Shown here one piece after another: positions 1 to 9,093 of a stretch of DNA of 64,000 nucleotides. Under the pieces are notes generated by a model that had not been told where the DNA came from, ran no database searches, and saw only the letters and a list, made by a program, of their open reading frames with translations. Each line of letters begins with the position of its first letter. Position 1 is the first letter of the stretch. Made by a program: the position numbers and the translations under genes. The stretch comes from Candidatus Treponema caballi (GTDB taxonomy: Bacteria; Spirochaetota; Spirochaetia; Treponematales; Treponemataceae). Location: contig JAGHRS010000019.1 of assembly GCA_018066285.1 (NCBI GenBank), positions 85,068-149,067 on the forward strand. Reading direction: 5' to 3'.

Positions 1-882
1 AGCGCAGGCAAAGTCACAGAGAACCTGAGCCTTTTCAAAGTCGAGTTCAGAGAAAGGCTCTTTATTTGCCGTACGTGCAAGGGCAATGATACCGATAGCC
101 TTATCGTTTACGACCATAGGGAGGAAGATGTAGCTTCCGCACTTGAGGAACTCTTCATCCTCGTTCTGGAAGATTCTTTCATCTGAAAGAGGATCTGTTA
201 TGAGTTCGGCTTTACCGGCGCGTGCAACCTTTCCGAAAATGTTTTCATCAAGACCGAACTGTGCGAAACGGAAGTGTGTATCAACGCGGACAACCTTATG
301 CGGAACATCATCAGGAAGCTTGAACGGCGGCGGGAACTCGCCAGCAAAAGACTTGACGGCAATAACGTCATCAAAGTCATCGATGATGAGGATGACACCG
401 CCGGTTGCTCCTGTCTCATTCATCATTGAGTAGGTGAATGATTCAAGCATGCGGTTATAGCTTGCTTCATCGACGAATGCGTCTGAAGCCTGCATGACGA
501 ACTGTTTGTTTGCTTCAAAGAACTTGATCTGCTCTTCTGAAAGCTCCAGTTTTTTCTCTTCTGGAACCTCGATTTCAGGGGTTTCGGCTGGAGCTTCCTG
601 TTCTGCCGGTGTTTCTGCGGCAGAAGATGCGTTTTTCAGGCTTATCCAGAACGGTACCATAAGCAGATTCTGAATGAGGATGGCTGAAAGAAGTATTACT
701 ATGCTGTTGAGCGCGATGGCTCCTAAAATACCGGCAAGCAGAACAAGAAGGGCAATATACACCGTCAGCGATGCAACTGCGCGGTTTTTCCGGCGTGCAA
801 GGACGAGTGTTATGAAAGAAAATATGGTAATGACAAAAACCGCAATAATTGCGATCAGTGCCATGCTGTTATCAAGAAGCAA
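1..882 (-). CDS. Membrane-anchored GAF-domain protein (3' end cut by window edge)
   Basis: The reverse strand is open from a TTG at 882-880 to the window edge, giving 294 codons without a stop. Residues ~7-75 form two hydrophobic segments split by a short basic loop (LARRKNRAV). An Ala/Pro/Glu-rich linker follows, then from ~135 a GAF-like sensor domain (GGVILIIDDFDD, later YIFLPMVVNDKAIGIIALA). The TTG start is chosen because an AAGGGG ribosome-binding site lies 8 nt upstream; an ATG six codons later is the alternative. A sigma70-like promoter lies in the 69-nt gap to the gene upstream. The role is probably signal sensing at the membrane. The ligand is unknown, and any output domain would lie outside the window. 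Confidence 0.75.
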   Translation of the reverse strand, partial: MLLDNSMALIAIIAVFVITIFSFITLVLARRKNRAVASLTVYIALLVLLAGILGAIALNSIVILLSAILIQNLLMVPFWISLKNASSAAETPAEQEAPAETPEIEVPEEKKLELSEEQIKFFEANKQFVMQASDAFVDEASYNRMLESFTYSMMNETGATGGVILIIDDFDDVIAVKSFAGEFPPPFKLPDDVPHKVVRVDTHFRFAQFGLDENIFGKVARAGKAELITDPLSDERIFQNEDEEFLKCGSYIFLPMVVNDKAIGIIALARTANKEPFSELDFEKAQVLCDFACA

Positions 883-926
883 AATGGGTACCCCTTATTC
901 TTAACGGATATAGTTTTAGTTAAATA

Positions 927-955
927 ATTCTAACATCCTATATTTCTACCGTCAA
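927..955 (-). promoter_or_regulatory. Sigma70-like promoter of the GAF gene
   Basis: Read on the minus strand, TTGACG (955-950) and TAGAAT (932-927) are separated by exactly 17 nt. The -35 box overlaps the stop codon of the upstream ParB-like gene, so the GAF gene can be transcribed independently of it. Confidence 0.55.
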
Positions 956-1881
956 GTTTTTTTGCCTTTCAGGTTCTTGTGAAACAGCCCTTTTATACGG
1001 TTTATAAAGCGTTTTGCAGTTCCTTCGCCGTATTTTTCGGTGAACTCTTCTGCGGCTTCTGCAATTGAGACATCATCCCCGAATTTGTGCTTGAGGTCAT
1101 CCCAGTATCTGATGATCCAGACATACAGGTCAGACGGTGTCCGTTGCTTGAACTTACGCAGAATATGCTGCTTCTGGATGACCGTGACAATCGGCAGGTA
1201 GAGGTTGTTGAACCAGGAGAGGATTGCTTCCTCCATGCTGATTTCATCAGTCTTGTCCTGATTGATGTAATATTTATGGATGAGGATGTGCTGGTAAATC
1301 TCGTCGTACTGACCGGTTGAAGAAAAGTCGATGTCCCAGTAGTCGGTAATGTCGCCGAAGCCAGTTTCACTGTAGAAAACACGCTTCTCATACTTGATGA
1401 CCTGCCGCTTTATGCGTGACTGGGACATGCCCGGCTTGAGCTTTATCTCGCTTTGAAGACTGATAACCTCTGCATCGATATTTTCCACGCCCTGTGCACG
1501 TGCGACGGAAACGCGGTGGTTTCCATCCCTGACGAAATAGAGTCCGCCAATTTCATACAGCACAATCGGGGGAAGGATGACATCGCTCAGGTGCGCGCGG
1601 TCAATGCTTTCCCATCTGTTCTTAAGGTGAAGGCTCTTTGGAAAGAAGTGATTGTCGAAGTCCCGGTAACGGCCTTCGCTTCCTGCTATCAGTGAAATGG
1701 GAACAACCTGCATTCCCATGTAGATTTCATTTTTCGGCTTTAAAAGCTGTTTGACTTCGGAAAAAGAAAGCAGCTTTGACTCTTCCGGATTGAGAAAGTG
1801 CTGCAGGTCATTAAAGAGGGCTTTGTTGCGCGCTTTGAAGAAGTCATCCTCGCTTTGCTGCCTGTATATTGAATCATTCAT
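952..1881 (-). CDS. ParB/sulfiredoxin-like domain protein, function unknown
   Basis: The 309-residue protein carries in its first half the motif FVRDGNHRVSVARAQG (around residues 113-130). This resembles the GxxR-bearing ParB/Srx nucleotide-binding fold, preceded by a stretch on which a beta strand and 'LPPIVLYEIGG' are visible. The C-terminal half is mainly helical and charged, with no recognised domain. No helix-turn-helix typical of chromosomal ParB is evident, so a plasmid-partition role is unlikely. Its start codon overlaps the stop of the metallophosphoesterase gene (ATGA at 1881-1878), which indicates translational coupling. Such ParB-like folds can bind or hydrolyse CTP or ATP; that activity is inference here. 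Confidence 0.7.
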   Translation of the reverse strand: MNDSIYRQQSEDDFFKARNKALFNDLQHFLNPEESKLLSFSEVKQLLKPKNEIYMGMQVVPISLIAGSEGRYRDFDNHFFPKSLHLKNRWESIDRAHLSDVILPPIVLYEIGGLYFVRDGNHRVSVARAQGVENIDAEVISLQSEIKLKPGMSQSRIKRQVIKYEKRVFYSETGFGDITDYWDIDFSSTGQYDEIYQHILIHKYYINQDKTDEISMEEAILSWFNNLYLPIVTVIQKQHILRKFKQRTPSDLYVWIIRYWDDLKHKFGDDVSIAEAAEEFTEKYGEGTAKRFINRIKGLFHKNLKGKKT

Positions 1882-2564
1882 TTTGTGCGTTTTTCCTTTT
1901 TGGGTGGATCGGGCATTTCAATCACATAGTGACTGAATGCGTTGATTACTGTCGTATCCTTGTATTGTGTGACCCTGGGTTCGGAAATGTCATACAGGTG
2001 AATGTGTCCGTGAACAAGGAACTTTGGCTTGTATGTATCCATGAACGAAAGGTAACATTTGAATCCTCTGTGACAGGGATCGTTTTTGTCGTGAATGCCT
2101 TCTGGCGGTGCATGTGTCAGGAAAATATCCGTGGCCCGGCCGTATAAAAGCTTGTTGAGCAGGAGCCGGAATGAAAGACGGAACATGCGGAACGCCATCT
2201 GTCTGTTTGTGTATTGACTGAGACCTTTGTTATAGCGCATGGAGCCGGATGCACCCGTGATGATAAGGTTTCCTATGCGGAATGATTTGAAACCTGCATA
2301 CAGTGCACCGTGGCAGTGGTTGAGTTCAACATCGGGAATGTAACCGTTGTTGTCTGGTGTGGCGTGATAATACCGGTAATCATCAAGATTGTGGTTGCCA
2401 AAAACGAAGACCGTCGGTTTGTTCAGTGTAGTGACGATAAAGTCTATGTACTCCATGGGAAGATCGCCTGCGCATAAGACAGCATCAACATCACCATAGC
2501 GTTCCTTGACGCCGGCACTGTAAACGAGCGGATCAATCTGGTCTGAGATGCACAGGAGTTTCAT
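1878..2564 (-). CDS. Calcineurin-like metallophosphoesterase
   Basis: The 228-residue protein begins MKLLCISDQID. It shows the metal-ligand blocks of the metallophosphoesterase fold: an N-terminal SDQ (in place of D-x-H), AGDLP (GD), FGNHNLDD (GNH[DN]), THAPPEG and HGHIH near residue 190. It is probably a soluble phosphodiesterase or phosphatase acting on a nucleotide or nucleic-acid-like substrate, which the sequence does not identify. The first metal-binding motif lacks the usual D-x-H histidine, with Gln in its place. It lies 3 nt downstream of the TPR gene and overlaps the ParB-like gene by 4 nt, so the three form an operon. Confidence 0.8.
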   Translation of the reverse strand: MKLLCISDQIDPLVYSAGVKERYGDVDAVLCAGDLPMEYIDFIVTTLNKPTVFVFGNHNLDDYRYYHATPDNNGYIPDVELNHCHGALYAGFKSFRIGNLIITGASGSMRYNKGLSQYTNRQMAFRMFRLSFRLLLNKLLYGRATDIFLTHAPPEGIHDKNDPCHRGFKCYLSFMDTYKPKFLVHGHIHLYDISEPRVTQYKDTTVINAFSHYVIEMPDPPKKEKRTK

Positions 2565-2567
2565 GAA

Positions 2568-3935
2568 TTACAAATCTACTTTCAGGAGCATGGTTTCAAG
2601 CTTTTCCTTTTCAACCAGCTCAATAGGCCTGTTTTCTGCGAAATCAAGAGCCTGTCCTGAGAACTTTGAGCTTGTCAGGATGACCAGCTTTGTGTAGGCT
2701 TTCGATTTCATTTCATCAAACGCTTTTCGGACGAGTACTTCCTGAATGGCGGATGTATCGCGGTAATATATGAACAGAACATTCTGAGCCCGCTGATTGC
2801 GCCAGTTGTCTGATTCCGGCTCAGATGCAACAAGAATGCATCCGTATTTTTTAGTCTGTGTGCTCTTTGTTTCAAGTCCGTAACAGATGGTGGTAAGTTT
2901 CTTTGCGATTTCGACAAATCCTTCTGAATTGCTTGTCAGGTATTCCTTCATGCTGTCATTGGTGACGACATCGCTGTATTGGGCGATTTTAGCAGGAACA
3001 TCCCTGAAGTTCTGCTGAACAGCCTGAATTGCATGCCACTCCTTGAGTGCTGCATCTATGTCACGCATTTTTTCCTTGCAGTCAGCAAAAAAATAGCGGG
3101 CATACAGAGTTTCTTTCTTTTCATTCTGAGGATCAAGCTTGATTGCGCGTTCAAATTCAAGACATGCTTTATCAAGTGATTTTCCTGCCGCGTAGCAGGT
3201 GCCGCGCTCAATCAGTGATTTCTGCTTGAATTCAGGGTCTCTGAGTGCTTTCTCAAAGGCTTCGACGGCTCCTGGATAATCATGGCTTTCCTTAAGGATT
3301 TTTCCCAGATAGTAATAGGAAGACCATGTTTCAGGGCTCAGCTGGATGGCATGGTCAATGGCTTTCTTTGCTTCTGAGAACTGCTGTGCATGAAAGAGCA
3401 GAAGTCCTGAGGCTGCATACGCCTGAACATTGCGGCGGTCAAGCGAGATTGTCTTCTGGTAGAAAAGCAGTGCCTGATCAGGCTTTCCGCGTGCTTCAAA
3501 AATCTTTGCAGCGCCGAAGTACCATTCTGGATTTTTTGCATCGATTTTAGTGAGAAGCAGGAACTGTTTCAGTGCTTCTTCAGGCTGATGGAACTTTGTG
3601 TAAAGTGCACTGAACTCTTTTCTGAATTCTTTTTCTGATATGCCTTCTTCAAAAATGGCGTTCTGATCTACATATTTGAATTCGGTAAGTGCCAGTTCGC
3701 TTTTACCATCAGCAATATAGGCCTTTCCCAGTGCATAGTGAATTGATGCATCCCGCGGATTTTTCTGGAGAATGTTTTTTGCAGTTTTGATGGCTGCGCT
3801 GTTTTTTCCCTGCTTGATGAGTTTCAGGATAGTGTCAGCGCGCTTTGGAGAGGTTATGGATCTGATAAGGAAAAAAGCAAGAAAACAAATGCCCGTACCT
3901 AAGACGGCGATGATAATTATTGTAATGGGATCCAT
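2568..3935 (-). CDS. Membrane-anchored TPR protein with C-terminal Mrr-like domain
   Basis: The 455-residue protein has an N-terminal membrane anchor (residues ~4-26, IIIIAVLGTGICFLAFFL). Tandem tetratricopeptide repeats follow (~35-310; e.g. ASIHYALGKAYIADGKSELA, WSSYYYLGKILKESHDYPGA). The last ~115 residues resemble the C-terminal half of Mrr/restriction-endonuclease-like domains: KLVILTSSKFSGQALDFAE then IELVEKEKL. The usual QxK catalytic element seems replaced by IYYRDT, so nuclease activity is doubtful. The ATG has GGAG upstream. It is the first gene of a three-gene leftward operon. Spirochaete TPR proteins of this type are usually of unknown function. Confidence 0.75.
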   Translation of the reverse strand: MDPITIIIIAVLGTGICFLAFFLIRSITSPKRADTILKLIKQGKNSAAIKTAKNILQKNPRDASIHYALGKAYIADGKSELALTEFKYVDQNAIFEEGISEKEFRKEFSALYTKFHQPEEALKQFLLLTKIDAKNPEWYFGAAKIFEARGKPDQALLFYQKTISLDRRNVQAYAASGLLLFHAQQFSEAKKAIDHAIQLSPETWSSYYYLGKILKESHDYPGAVEAFEKALRDPEFKQKSLIERGTCYAAGKSLDKACLEFERAIKLDPQNEKKETLYARYFFADCKEKMRDIDAALKEWHAIQAVQQNFRDVPAKIAQYSDVVTNDSMKEYLTSNSEGFVEIAKKLTTICYGLETKSTQTKKYGCILVASEPESDNWRNQRAQNVLFIYYRDTSAIQEVLVRKAFDEMKSKAYTKLVILTSSKFSGQALDFAENRPIELVEKEKLETMLLKVDL

Positions 3936-3988
3936 GTGTTCTCCGATAATTTAAGAAAATGCGGATATCATCACTTAGGATAATCTGC

Positions 3989-4016
3989 TATATAGAATGG
4001 TAACTTTTTTATGCAA
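3989..4016 (-). promoter_or_regulatory. Possible promoter of the leftward TPR/phosphoesterase operon
   Basis: On the minus strand TTGCAT (4016-4011) is followed after 16 nt by TATATA (3994-3989), about 50 nt upstream of the operon start codon. The same TATATAGAAT block could also serve the divergent rightward gene. Evidence is sequence match only. Confidence 0.35.
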
Positions 4017-4040
4017 ATCTGTCAAATATTGGAGAGGTAT

Positions 4041-4910
4041 ATGAAGAAAAAGGACTGTTTTCGTAAAGTATTGCTGTGTGCCGTCTGTGTGCTGGCAATA
4101 AGTGCTGTCCATGCGGATTCGTATGCCGATGCAGTGGAATTATTCCGTACCAACAAGCCTCAGGAAGCTATCCCTCTTTTTCAGGATGCTCTTTCAAAGG
4201 GAACTGCTTCTCCTGACATCTATAATTATCTTGGCCTTGCCTATTATCAGACAGGCCAGATGCAGAAATCTTTTGAAACGTATCAGATTGGGCTGCTCAT
4301 GCCTGACACGGATAAAAGAACGCTCTATTATAATGCTGGTAACGTTGCGTTTGCGCTTGGTTATTATGACCGCGCAGATGAGCTGTATACATACGCACTT
4401 ACAAAGGATTCGCATTTTGCAGCCGCAACGCTCAACAGGGCAAATGCACGCATGAAAAGTCTGCAGTATGAGTGGGCTGTCGATGACTACAAGACGTATC
4501 TTGAGCTTGCTCCAGAAACGGAACAGCGCGGAAACATAGAAAAACTGATTGCATTGCTTACCCAGCAGATGGAAGATGGAACGCTTTCCAATCAGAATGT
4601 AACTCAGAGACAGATGGGCGCTATTGTCCAGCAGCAGATTGAAGAATCTCTTGCCCAACAGCAGGCGGAACAGGCTGCCGTACAGGCCGCCCAGCAGGCT
4701 GCCTGGGAACAGCAGCGGGCAGAGGAAGAGGCTCAGCGTGTTGCAGCTGAAGCTCAGGCTGCAGAGCAGAAGAAGCAGGAAGAGGCTGCCCGCCGTCAGA
4801 GACTGCTTCAGGCAGCGGCTGCGGCATTGCAGAACAGTGCCGCCCAGACAAACAGTTCAGCGGGAGCTGAAGAGGTAAAGGATTATGTCCATGATGAAGA
4901 ACTCGATTAA
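4041..4910 (+). CDS. Secreted/periplasmic TPR protein with Gln/Ala-rich coiled-coil tail
   Basis: The start at 4041 is preferred over an in-frame ATG at 4011 because GGAGAGG lies just upstream and the protein then opens with a signal peptide (MKKKDCFRKVLLCAVCVLAISAVHA|DS). The 289-residue product has about four TPR units (residues ~25-170; DIYNYLGLAYYQTGQMQKSF, LYYNAGNVAFALGYYDRA). A highly Q/A/E-rich helical stretch (~190-275) of coiled-coil character follows. It overlaps the next TPR gene by 26 nt. It is likely a periplasmic scaffold; the N-terminal half resembles TPR proteins of spirochaete BatC/aerotolerance type, but no Bat neighbours are present. Confidence 0.75.
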   Translation: MKKKDCFRKVLLCAVCVLAISAVHADSYADAVELFRTNKPQEAIPLFQDALSKGTASPDIYNYLGLAYYQTGQMQKSFETYQIGLLMPDTDKRTLYYNAGNVAFALGYYDRADELYTYALTKDSHFAAATLNRANARMKSLQYEWAVDDYKTYLELAPETEQRGNIEKLIALLTQQMEDGTLSNQNVTQRQMGAIVQQQIEESLAQQQAEQAAVQAAQQAAWEQQRAEEEAQRVAAEAQAAEQKKQEEAARRQRLLQAAAAALQNSAAQTNSSAGAEEVKDYVHDEELD

Positions 4911-7509
4911 CGGAACGGATGGAGCGGATAACGCTCAGAAGAATAAAAAAAACAGGATGGTGATCATCATCCTCATAGCGTCACTGCTGCTTGCCGGTAT
5001 TGGAGTCGGAAGCGGCGTCGTCATTAACAGCCGTCTTAAGGCAGCTGCCGCAGAAAGGGCTGTCGCAGAGCGGAATGCAGAACTTGCCGCTTCCGCAGAA
5101 CGTGAAAATCTTCTTAAACTTGTTCAGTCGTACATTGAGCGTGAAGAGTATGAACACGCCATGACCATGCTTGATGACTACATCATCAAGCATGGTACGG
5201 ATGAGGAACTTGAAGCGCTTTTTGACAGCATCATTGCCCTGAAAAAGCTGATGGATACATCCTATGAACAGGCGCTTCTTGATGCTGCCGATGCTGCTAC
5301 AAAAGTGGCTTTGCTTGAAGCGAAAGCTGCTGAGCAGGCTGCCATTGAAAAGGCTGTGCGTGAAGCTCTGGCCCGCGCTCAGGCTCAGACAGCAGAAGCA
5401 GAAAAGGCTGCAGCCACGGCACAGGCAGCTCTTGAAGAAGTGCAGAAACGCGCAGAATCTCAGAAAAAGGCTGGTTCTGGCAGTGAAGAGAAGACAGCGC
5501 GTGCAGAAGCGGCAGCTTCCGTTGCCTCATCTGCTTCAAAAGCGAATGCTGCAGAAAAGGGTACTTTCGCGCGCGAAGGAGCTCCTCTTGCAGGCAGTGG
5601 AAAGACTGATGCAGCCGGTAACTTTTATGATACAGACGGAACTGTGTACAGTGCAGACGGTACTGTACTTGGAAAATATGATGCCGACGGAACTTTCACG
5701 GCTGCGGACGGAACGCGCGTAACAGCTGACGGCAGCGTATATGATGCAGACGGTTCTGCCATAAACATGTCCGTTCTTGATGAAAGCGGATATGACAAGA
5801 AAGCACATGCTGGTTCTGGCAGTCCTGAAGAAACGGCTTCGAAAGCAGGTGATGCTCTGAACGCTGATAAGAAAGCCTTAGATAAGGCTTCTCAGGAAGC
5901 AGAGAAGACGGCAAAAGCAGCTCAGACTGGCGAGAAAAAAGAGATGGAAGGCGCTGACAGCGAGGATAAGCTTGCTGAAGAGAAGGCTCGCCAGGAAAAA
6001 GCAGCGGAAGATGCCGCAAAGCAGAAGGCTGCAGAAGAGGAACTTGCCCGTCAGAATGCTGAACTCAAGGCGCTTATTGATGAGATTAACGGCCTGATTG
6101 AAGAAGGCCGTATTGCACTTGAAGAAGGCCGTATAGATGACGCCCTTGGTTCTTTTGAACAGGCGAGAGATCTGCTTCCTGAAGATCAGGAAGCTTTTGC
6201 AAGTCAGAAACTGTCGCAGATGGCTGTCATGATGTACGATGCGGCAGAATCTTTGGGAGACCAGCTTTCACCTGAGGACCGTGCGCGCCTTCTTGATGAA
6301 ATTGACGACTTTACGGATGAAGCAATCGCTATGGATGGAGATTCTGCTGATTCCCACTATATAAAGGGCCTGCTTGCGGAAGAGTATGGAAACCTTGATG
6401 AAGCTGCTGCTGAGCTTGAGAAAGCGCTTGAAGAAAATCCGGGAGATTATCTGTATTGGTATGAACTGGGCAAAGTCCGCTACATCCAGAAGAAATATAC
6501 GGCTGCACGCGATGCGTTCAAAAAATCAACGGAAATAAACAGCAGATTTGAGATTTCCTTCTACGATCTGGGCCTTTCTTACGAGCGGCTTTCAAGTCCT
6601 GATTCTGCAATTGCTGCTTATAACAGCGCACTTGATATCCGTGCATCATATACAAAGGCAAATCTGCAGATTGGACGCATTGAGAAAAACAGGAACCGCC
6701 TCAAGCAGTCAATTTCAGCGTATCAGGCAGCGCTCAGTTCTGCTCCGAACAACGTTGTCGTGCTCAGGGAAACTGGTGCCGCATACTATGCATCAGGTGA
6801 TTCTGTGACAGCTGAGTCATATTTCAAGAAAGCGCTTGCCATTTCGCCAAATGATGACGTAACCAACTATAATCTTGCGATAATTCTGTATAACAGCGGA
6901 AAATATAAGGATGCGCTCACGTATGCGTCAAAAGCTTCATCCGCAGTAAACAATGCAAGCTATCACTATACCTGCGGCCTTATATACGAAGCGATGGATG
7001 ATTTTGACAACGCGCTTACCTGGTATGTGAAGGCGATTACGACAAATCCGAAAATGACCGGTGCGTACATCAATCTGGGACGTCTTTATATAGAAAATGA
7101 TGACGCCTACGATGCAATCAAGCTGCTGAATACAGCAGTCCAGCAGAACCCCGAAAGCGTTGATGCATGGAACAATCTGGCGAACGCGTATGTGCTCGAC
7201 GAACAGTATGAGAATGCCATAAGGACGTATCAGACGGTGCTCAAACTTGCTCCGGACAACATGACGTTCACGAAGAATCTTGCAAATGCGTATGCCGCGA
7301 ACGGACAGTATCAGAATGCTATAGACATCTATATGAACATTCTGCGTGAAAACCCGTCAGATTACGATGCTTACATAGAACTTGCCTATGTGTATATTTA
7401 CGCGGGCGATTTTGACTCAGCCACAGGTTATCTGCTGCTCATGCAGGATGCAGCTCCGGACTATCGTGCTGACGAAGTGAATGTACTTCTTGATAATCTG
7501 ATGTACTAA
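4885..7509 (+). CDS. Large single-pass membrane TPR protein with Asp-Gly-Thr repeat region
   Basis: The 874-residue product has a cytoplasmic head of ~22 residues, one membrane helix (VIIILIASLLLAGIGVGSGV), an Ala/Glu-rich coiled coil (~50-235) and a repeat block at ~242-295 built on xADGTxx units. A second Lys/Glu/Ala-rich coiled coil follows (~300-400), and a C-terminal superhelix of at least ten TPRs from ~400 to the end (e.g. VDAWNNLANAYVLDEQYENA). The ATG has GAGG 9 nt upstream. It overlaps the preceding TPR gene, so the two products may act together in the envelope. No enzymatic domain is visible. Its size and architecture suggest a periplasmic assembly platform. Confidence 0.75.
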   Translation: MSMMKNSINGTDGADNAQKNKKNRMVIIILIASLLLAGIGVGSGVVINSRLKAAAAERAVAERNAELAASAERENLLKLVQSYIEREEYEHAMTMLDDYIIKHGTDEELEALFDSIIALKKLMDTSYEQALLDAADAATKVALLEAKAAEQAAIEKAVREALARAQAQTAEAEKAAATAQAALEEVQKRAESQKKAGSGSEEKTARAEAAASVASSASKANAAEKGTFAREGAPLAGSGKTDAAGNFYDTDGTVYSADGTVLGKYDADGTFTAADGTRVTADGSVYDADGSAINMSVLDESGYDKKAHAGSGSPEETASKAGDALNADKKALDKASQEAEKTAKAAQTGEKKEMEGADSEDKLAEEKARQEKAAEDAAKQKAAEEELARQNAELKALIDEINGLIEEGRIALEEGRIDDALGSFEQARDLLPEDQEAFASQKLSQMAVMMYDAAESLGDQLSPEDRARLLDEIDDFTDEAIAMDGDSADSHYIKGLLAEEYGNLDEAAAELEKALEENPGDYLYWYELGKVRYIQKKYTAARDAFKKSTEINSRFEISFYDLGLSYERLSSPDSAIAAYNSALDIRASYTKANLQIGRIEKNRNRLKQSISAYQAALSSAPNNVVVLRETGAAYYASGDSVTAESYFKKALAISPNDDVTNYNLAIILYNSGKYKDALTYASKASSAVNNASYHYTCGLIYEAMDDFDNALTWYVKAITTNPKMTGAYINLGRLYIENDDAYDAIKLLNTAVQQNPESVDAWNNLANAYVLDEQYENAIRTYQTVLKLAPDNMTFTKNLANAYAANGQYQNAIDIYMNILRENPSDYDAYIELAYVYIYAGDFDSATGYLLLMQDAAPDYRADEVNVLLDNLMY

Positions 7510-7547
7510 TTCAGATAATGTGCTAAAATGAGATAATAGAGTTTTAC

Positions 7548-9050
7548 ATGAGTTTACTATCATCTGTATACCTTATTATCTCAATTGGCTCATTGATGTG
7601 TCTGTGGTTTGTCGTAAATCAGACAAAAGACAGAGGTAATGCCTATTACGTCCTTTCTTTCGCATGTGCCTTTGTCGGCTCAATCGGCTATTTCTTTGCA
7701 ACGGTCTATACAACAGCAGAAGGATTGCTGCTTGCGACAAAACTGACGTATCTTGACGGAATATTCCTTCCTACGTTTCTTTTTATGTGCATGCTTCAGA
7801 TATGCAATATAAAGATTAAACGCAGATATATACTATGCCTTCTTCTTATCGATGTAGAAATTCTTTTTTCTGTGTTTTTATCTGAGTTTTCAAACTGGCA
7901 TTATATATCTGTTGAGGTTATCCAGAAAAACGGCATGTATTTCCTTGAGAAAGAATATGGACCGCACCATGCCTTTTATGTCGGATACCTCATCGTGCAG
8001 TCGCTCCTTCCGTTTGCCGTCATCTTCTGGGCGTTCACCAACAAGAAGAAAATATCGTGGATTTATACCATTGAGTTGGGACTTCTTGAGTTTGTCACAA
8101 TATTTGTATATGTGTTCGAACTTATCGTCGATCTTGATGCTGAACTGCTGCCGTTTGCCATTCTTTTTGATGAAATCTGCATCCTGCTTATCCTGCGCCG
8201 CATGAACTATTTCGATGTGACAATGGCGAACGTGACTCTTTCTCAGATAAAAGTTGACGGTTACGCTGTGCTCAATACGCGGCTGCATCTGGTAAGTTGC
8301 GATGATAACGCCAGAAAGTATTTTCCTGAACTTGCTGATGTTGACATAGATTCAAGTGTGACACAACCCTTCCTGCGTAAAGAGTTCGAGAAATGGATCC
8401 TTCAGTCAAAATCAGAACCTGTCATGCCGAAGGTGTTCAACAGAAACGGAACAGATATTCGTGTTATGGTCCATCCGTTTTACAATGACAGAAAGACAAA
8501 GCATAAGGGCTATGTTCTTGAGGTAACCGATGATACCGTGAATCAGGAGCATATCCGCCATCTGAATGAAATCCTGAATACTGACGCTCTTACCTGCATA
8601 GAAAACAGGTATGCCTTTGAGAACAGATGGAATGAACTTGTCGAAAGCCCTCTCAGTGATGATTTTGTCATTGTCGCCGCTGATTTGAACGGGTTAAAGA
8701 CAATAAATGACAATAAAGGCCATGTAGCCGGAGATATCCTGATCAAGGGTGCGGCTGAAATCATGAAAAAGACGTTCGGACCATATGGCCGTGTGTACAG
8801 AACTGGCGGAGACGAGTTTGCCGCCCTTATTGAAACAGATGATCTTCCTTCTCTTGCAGCGTCTTTTGCTGAGAATATGAATGCCTGGAATCATCCTGAT
8901 ATAGGAAAGATATTCATTTCAGCGGGATATGCGGGAAAGCGTGAATTCCCGGATTACTCGCCGGATGCACTCCAGAAACTTGCTGATAAGCGGATGTACG
9001 CCAGCAAGCAGGAATATTACCGCAAGAATCACATAGACAGACGAAGATAA
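7548..9050 (+). CDS. 7TM-sensor diguanylate cyclase (GGDEF)
   Basis: The 500-residue protein has about seven N-terminal membrane helices (residues ~1-225) of the histidine-kinase-type 7TM sensor kind. A PAS-like segment (~230-330; DGYAVLNTRLHLVSCDDNARK) and a GGDEF domain (~335-495) follow. The intact active-site motif RTGGDEFAALI lies near residue 420, and ADLNGLKTINDNKGH is the upstream metal/substrate block. It should make cyclic di-GMP from two GTP at the inner face of the membrane. An RxxD allosteric inhibitory site is not seen at its expected position before GGDEF (GPYGRVY instead), so product inhibition may be weak. It stands alone 38 nt after the TPR gene. Confidence 0.88.
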   Translation: MSLLSSVYLIISIGSLMCLWFVVNQTKDRGNAYYVLSFACAFVGSIGYFFATVYTTAEGLLLATKLTYLDGIFLPTFLFMCMLQICNIKIKRRYILCLLLIDVEILFSVFLSEFSNWHYISVEVIQKNGMYFLEKEYGPHHAFYVGYLIVQSLLPFAVIFWAFTNKKKISWIYTIELGLLEFVTIFVYVFELIVDLDAELLPFAILFDEICILLILRRMNYFDVTMANVTLSQIKVDGYAVLNTRLHLVSCDDNARKYFPELADVDIDSSVTQPFLRKEFEKWILQSKSEPVMPKVFNRNGTDIRVMVHPFYNDRKTKHKGYVLEVTDDTVNQEHIRHLNEILNTDALTCIENRYAFENRWNELVESPLSDDFVIVAADLNGLKTINDNKGHVAGDILIKGAAEIMKKTFGPYGRVYRTGGDEFAALIETDDLPSLAASFAENMNAWNHPDIGKIFISAGYAGKREFPDYSPDALQKLADKRMYASKQEYYRKNHIDRRR

Positions 9051-9093
9051 ACTTGAAATAAGTAATTGTTTTTCAGGGAGGTCATGACAATCC

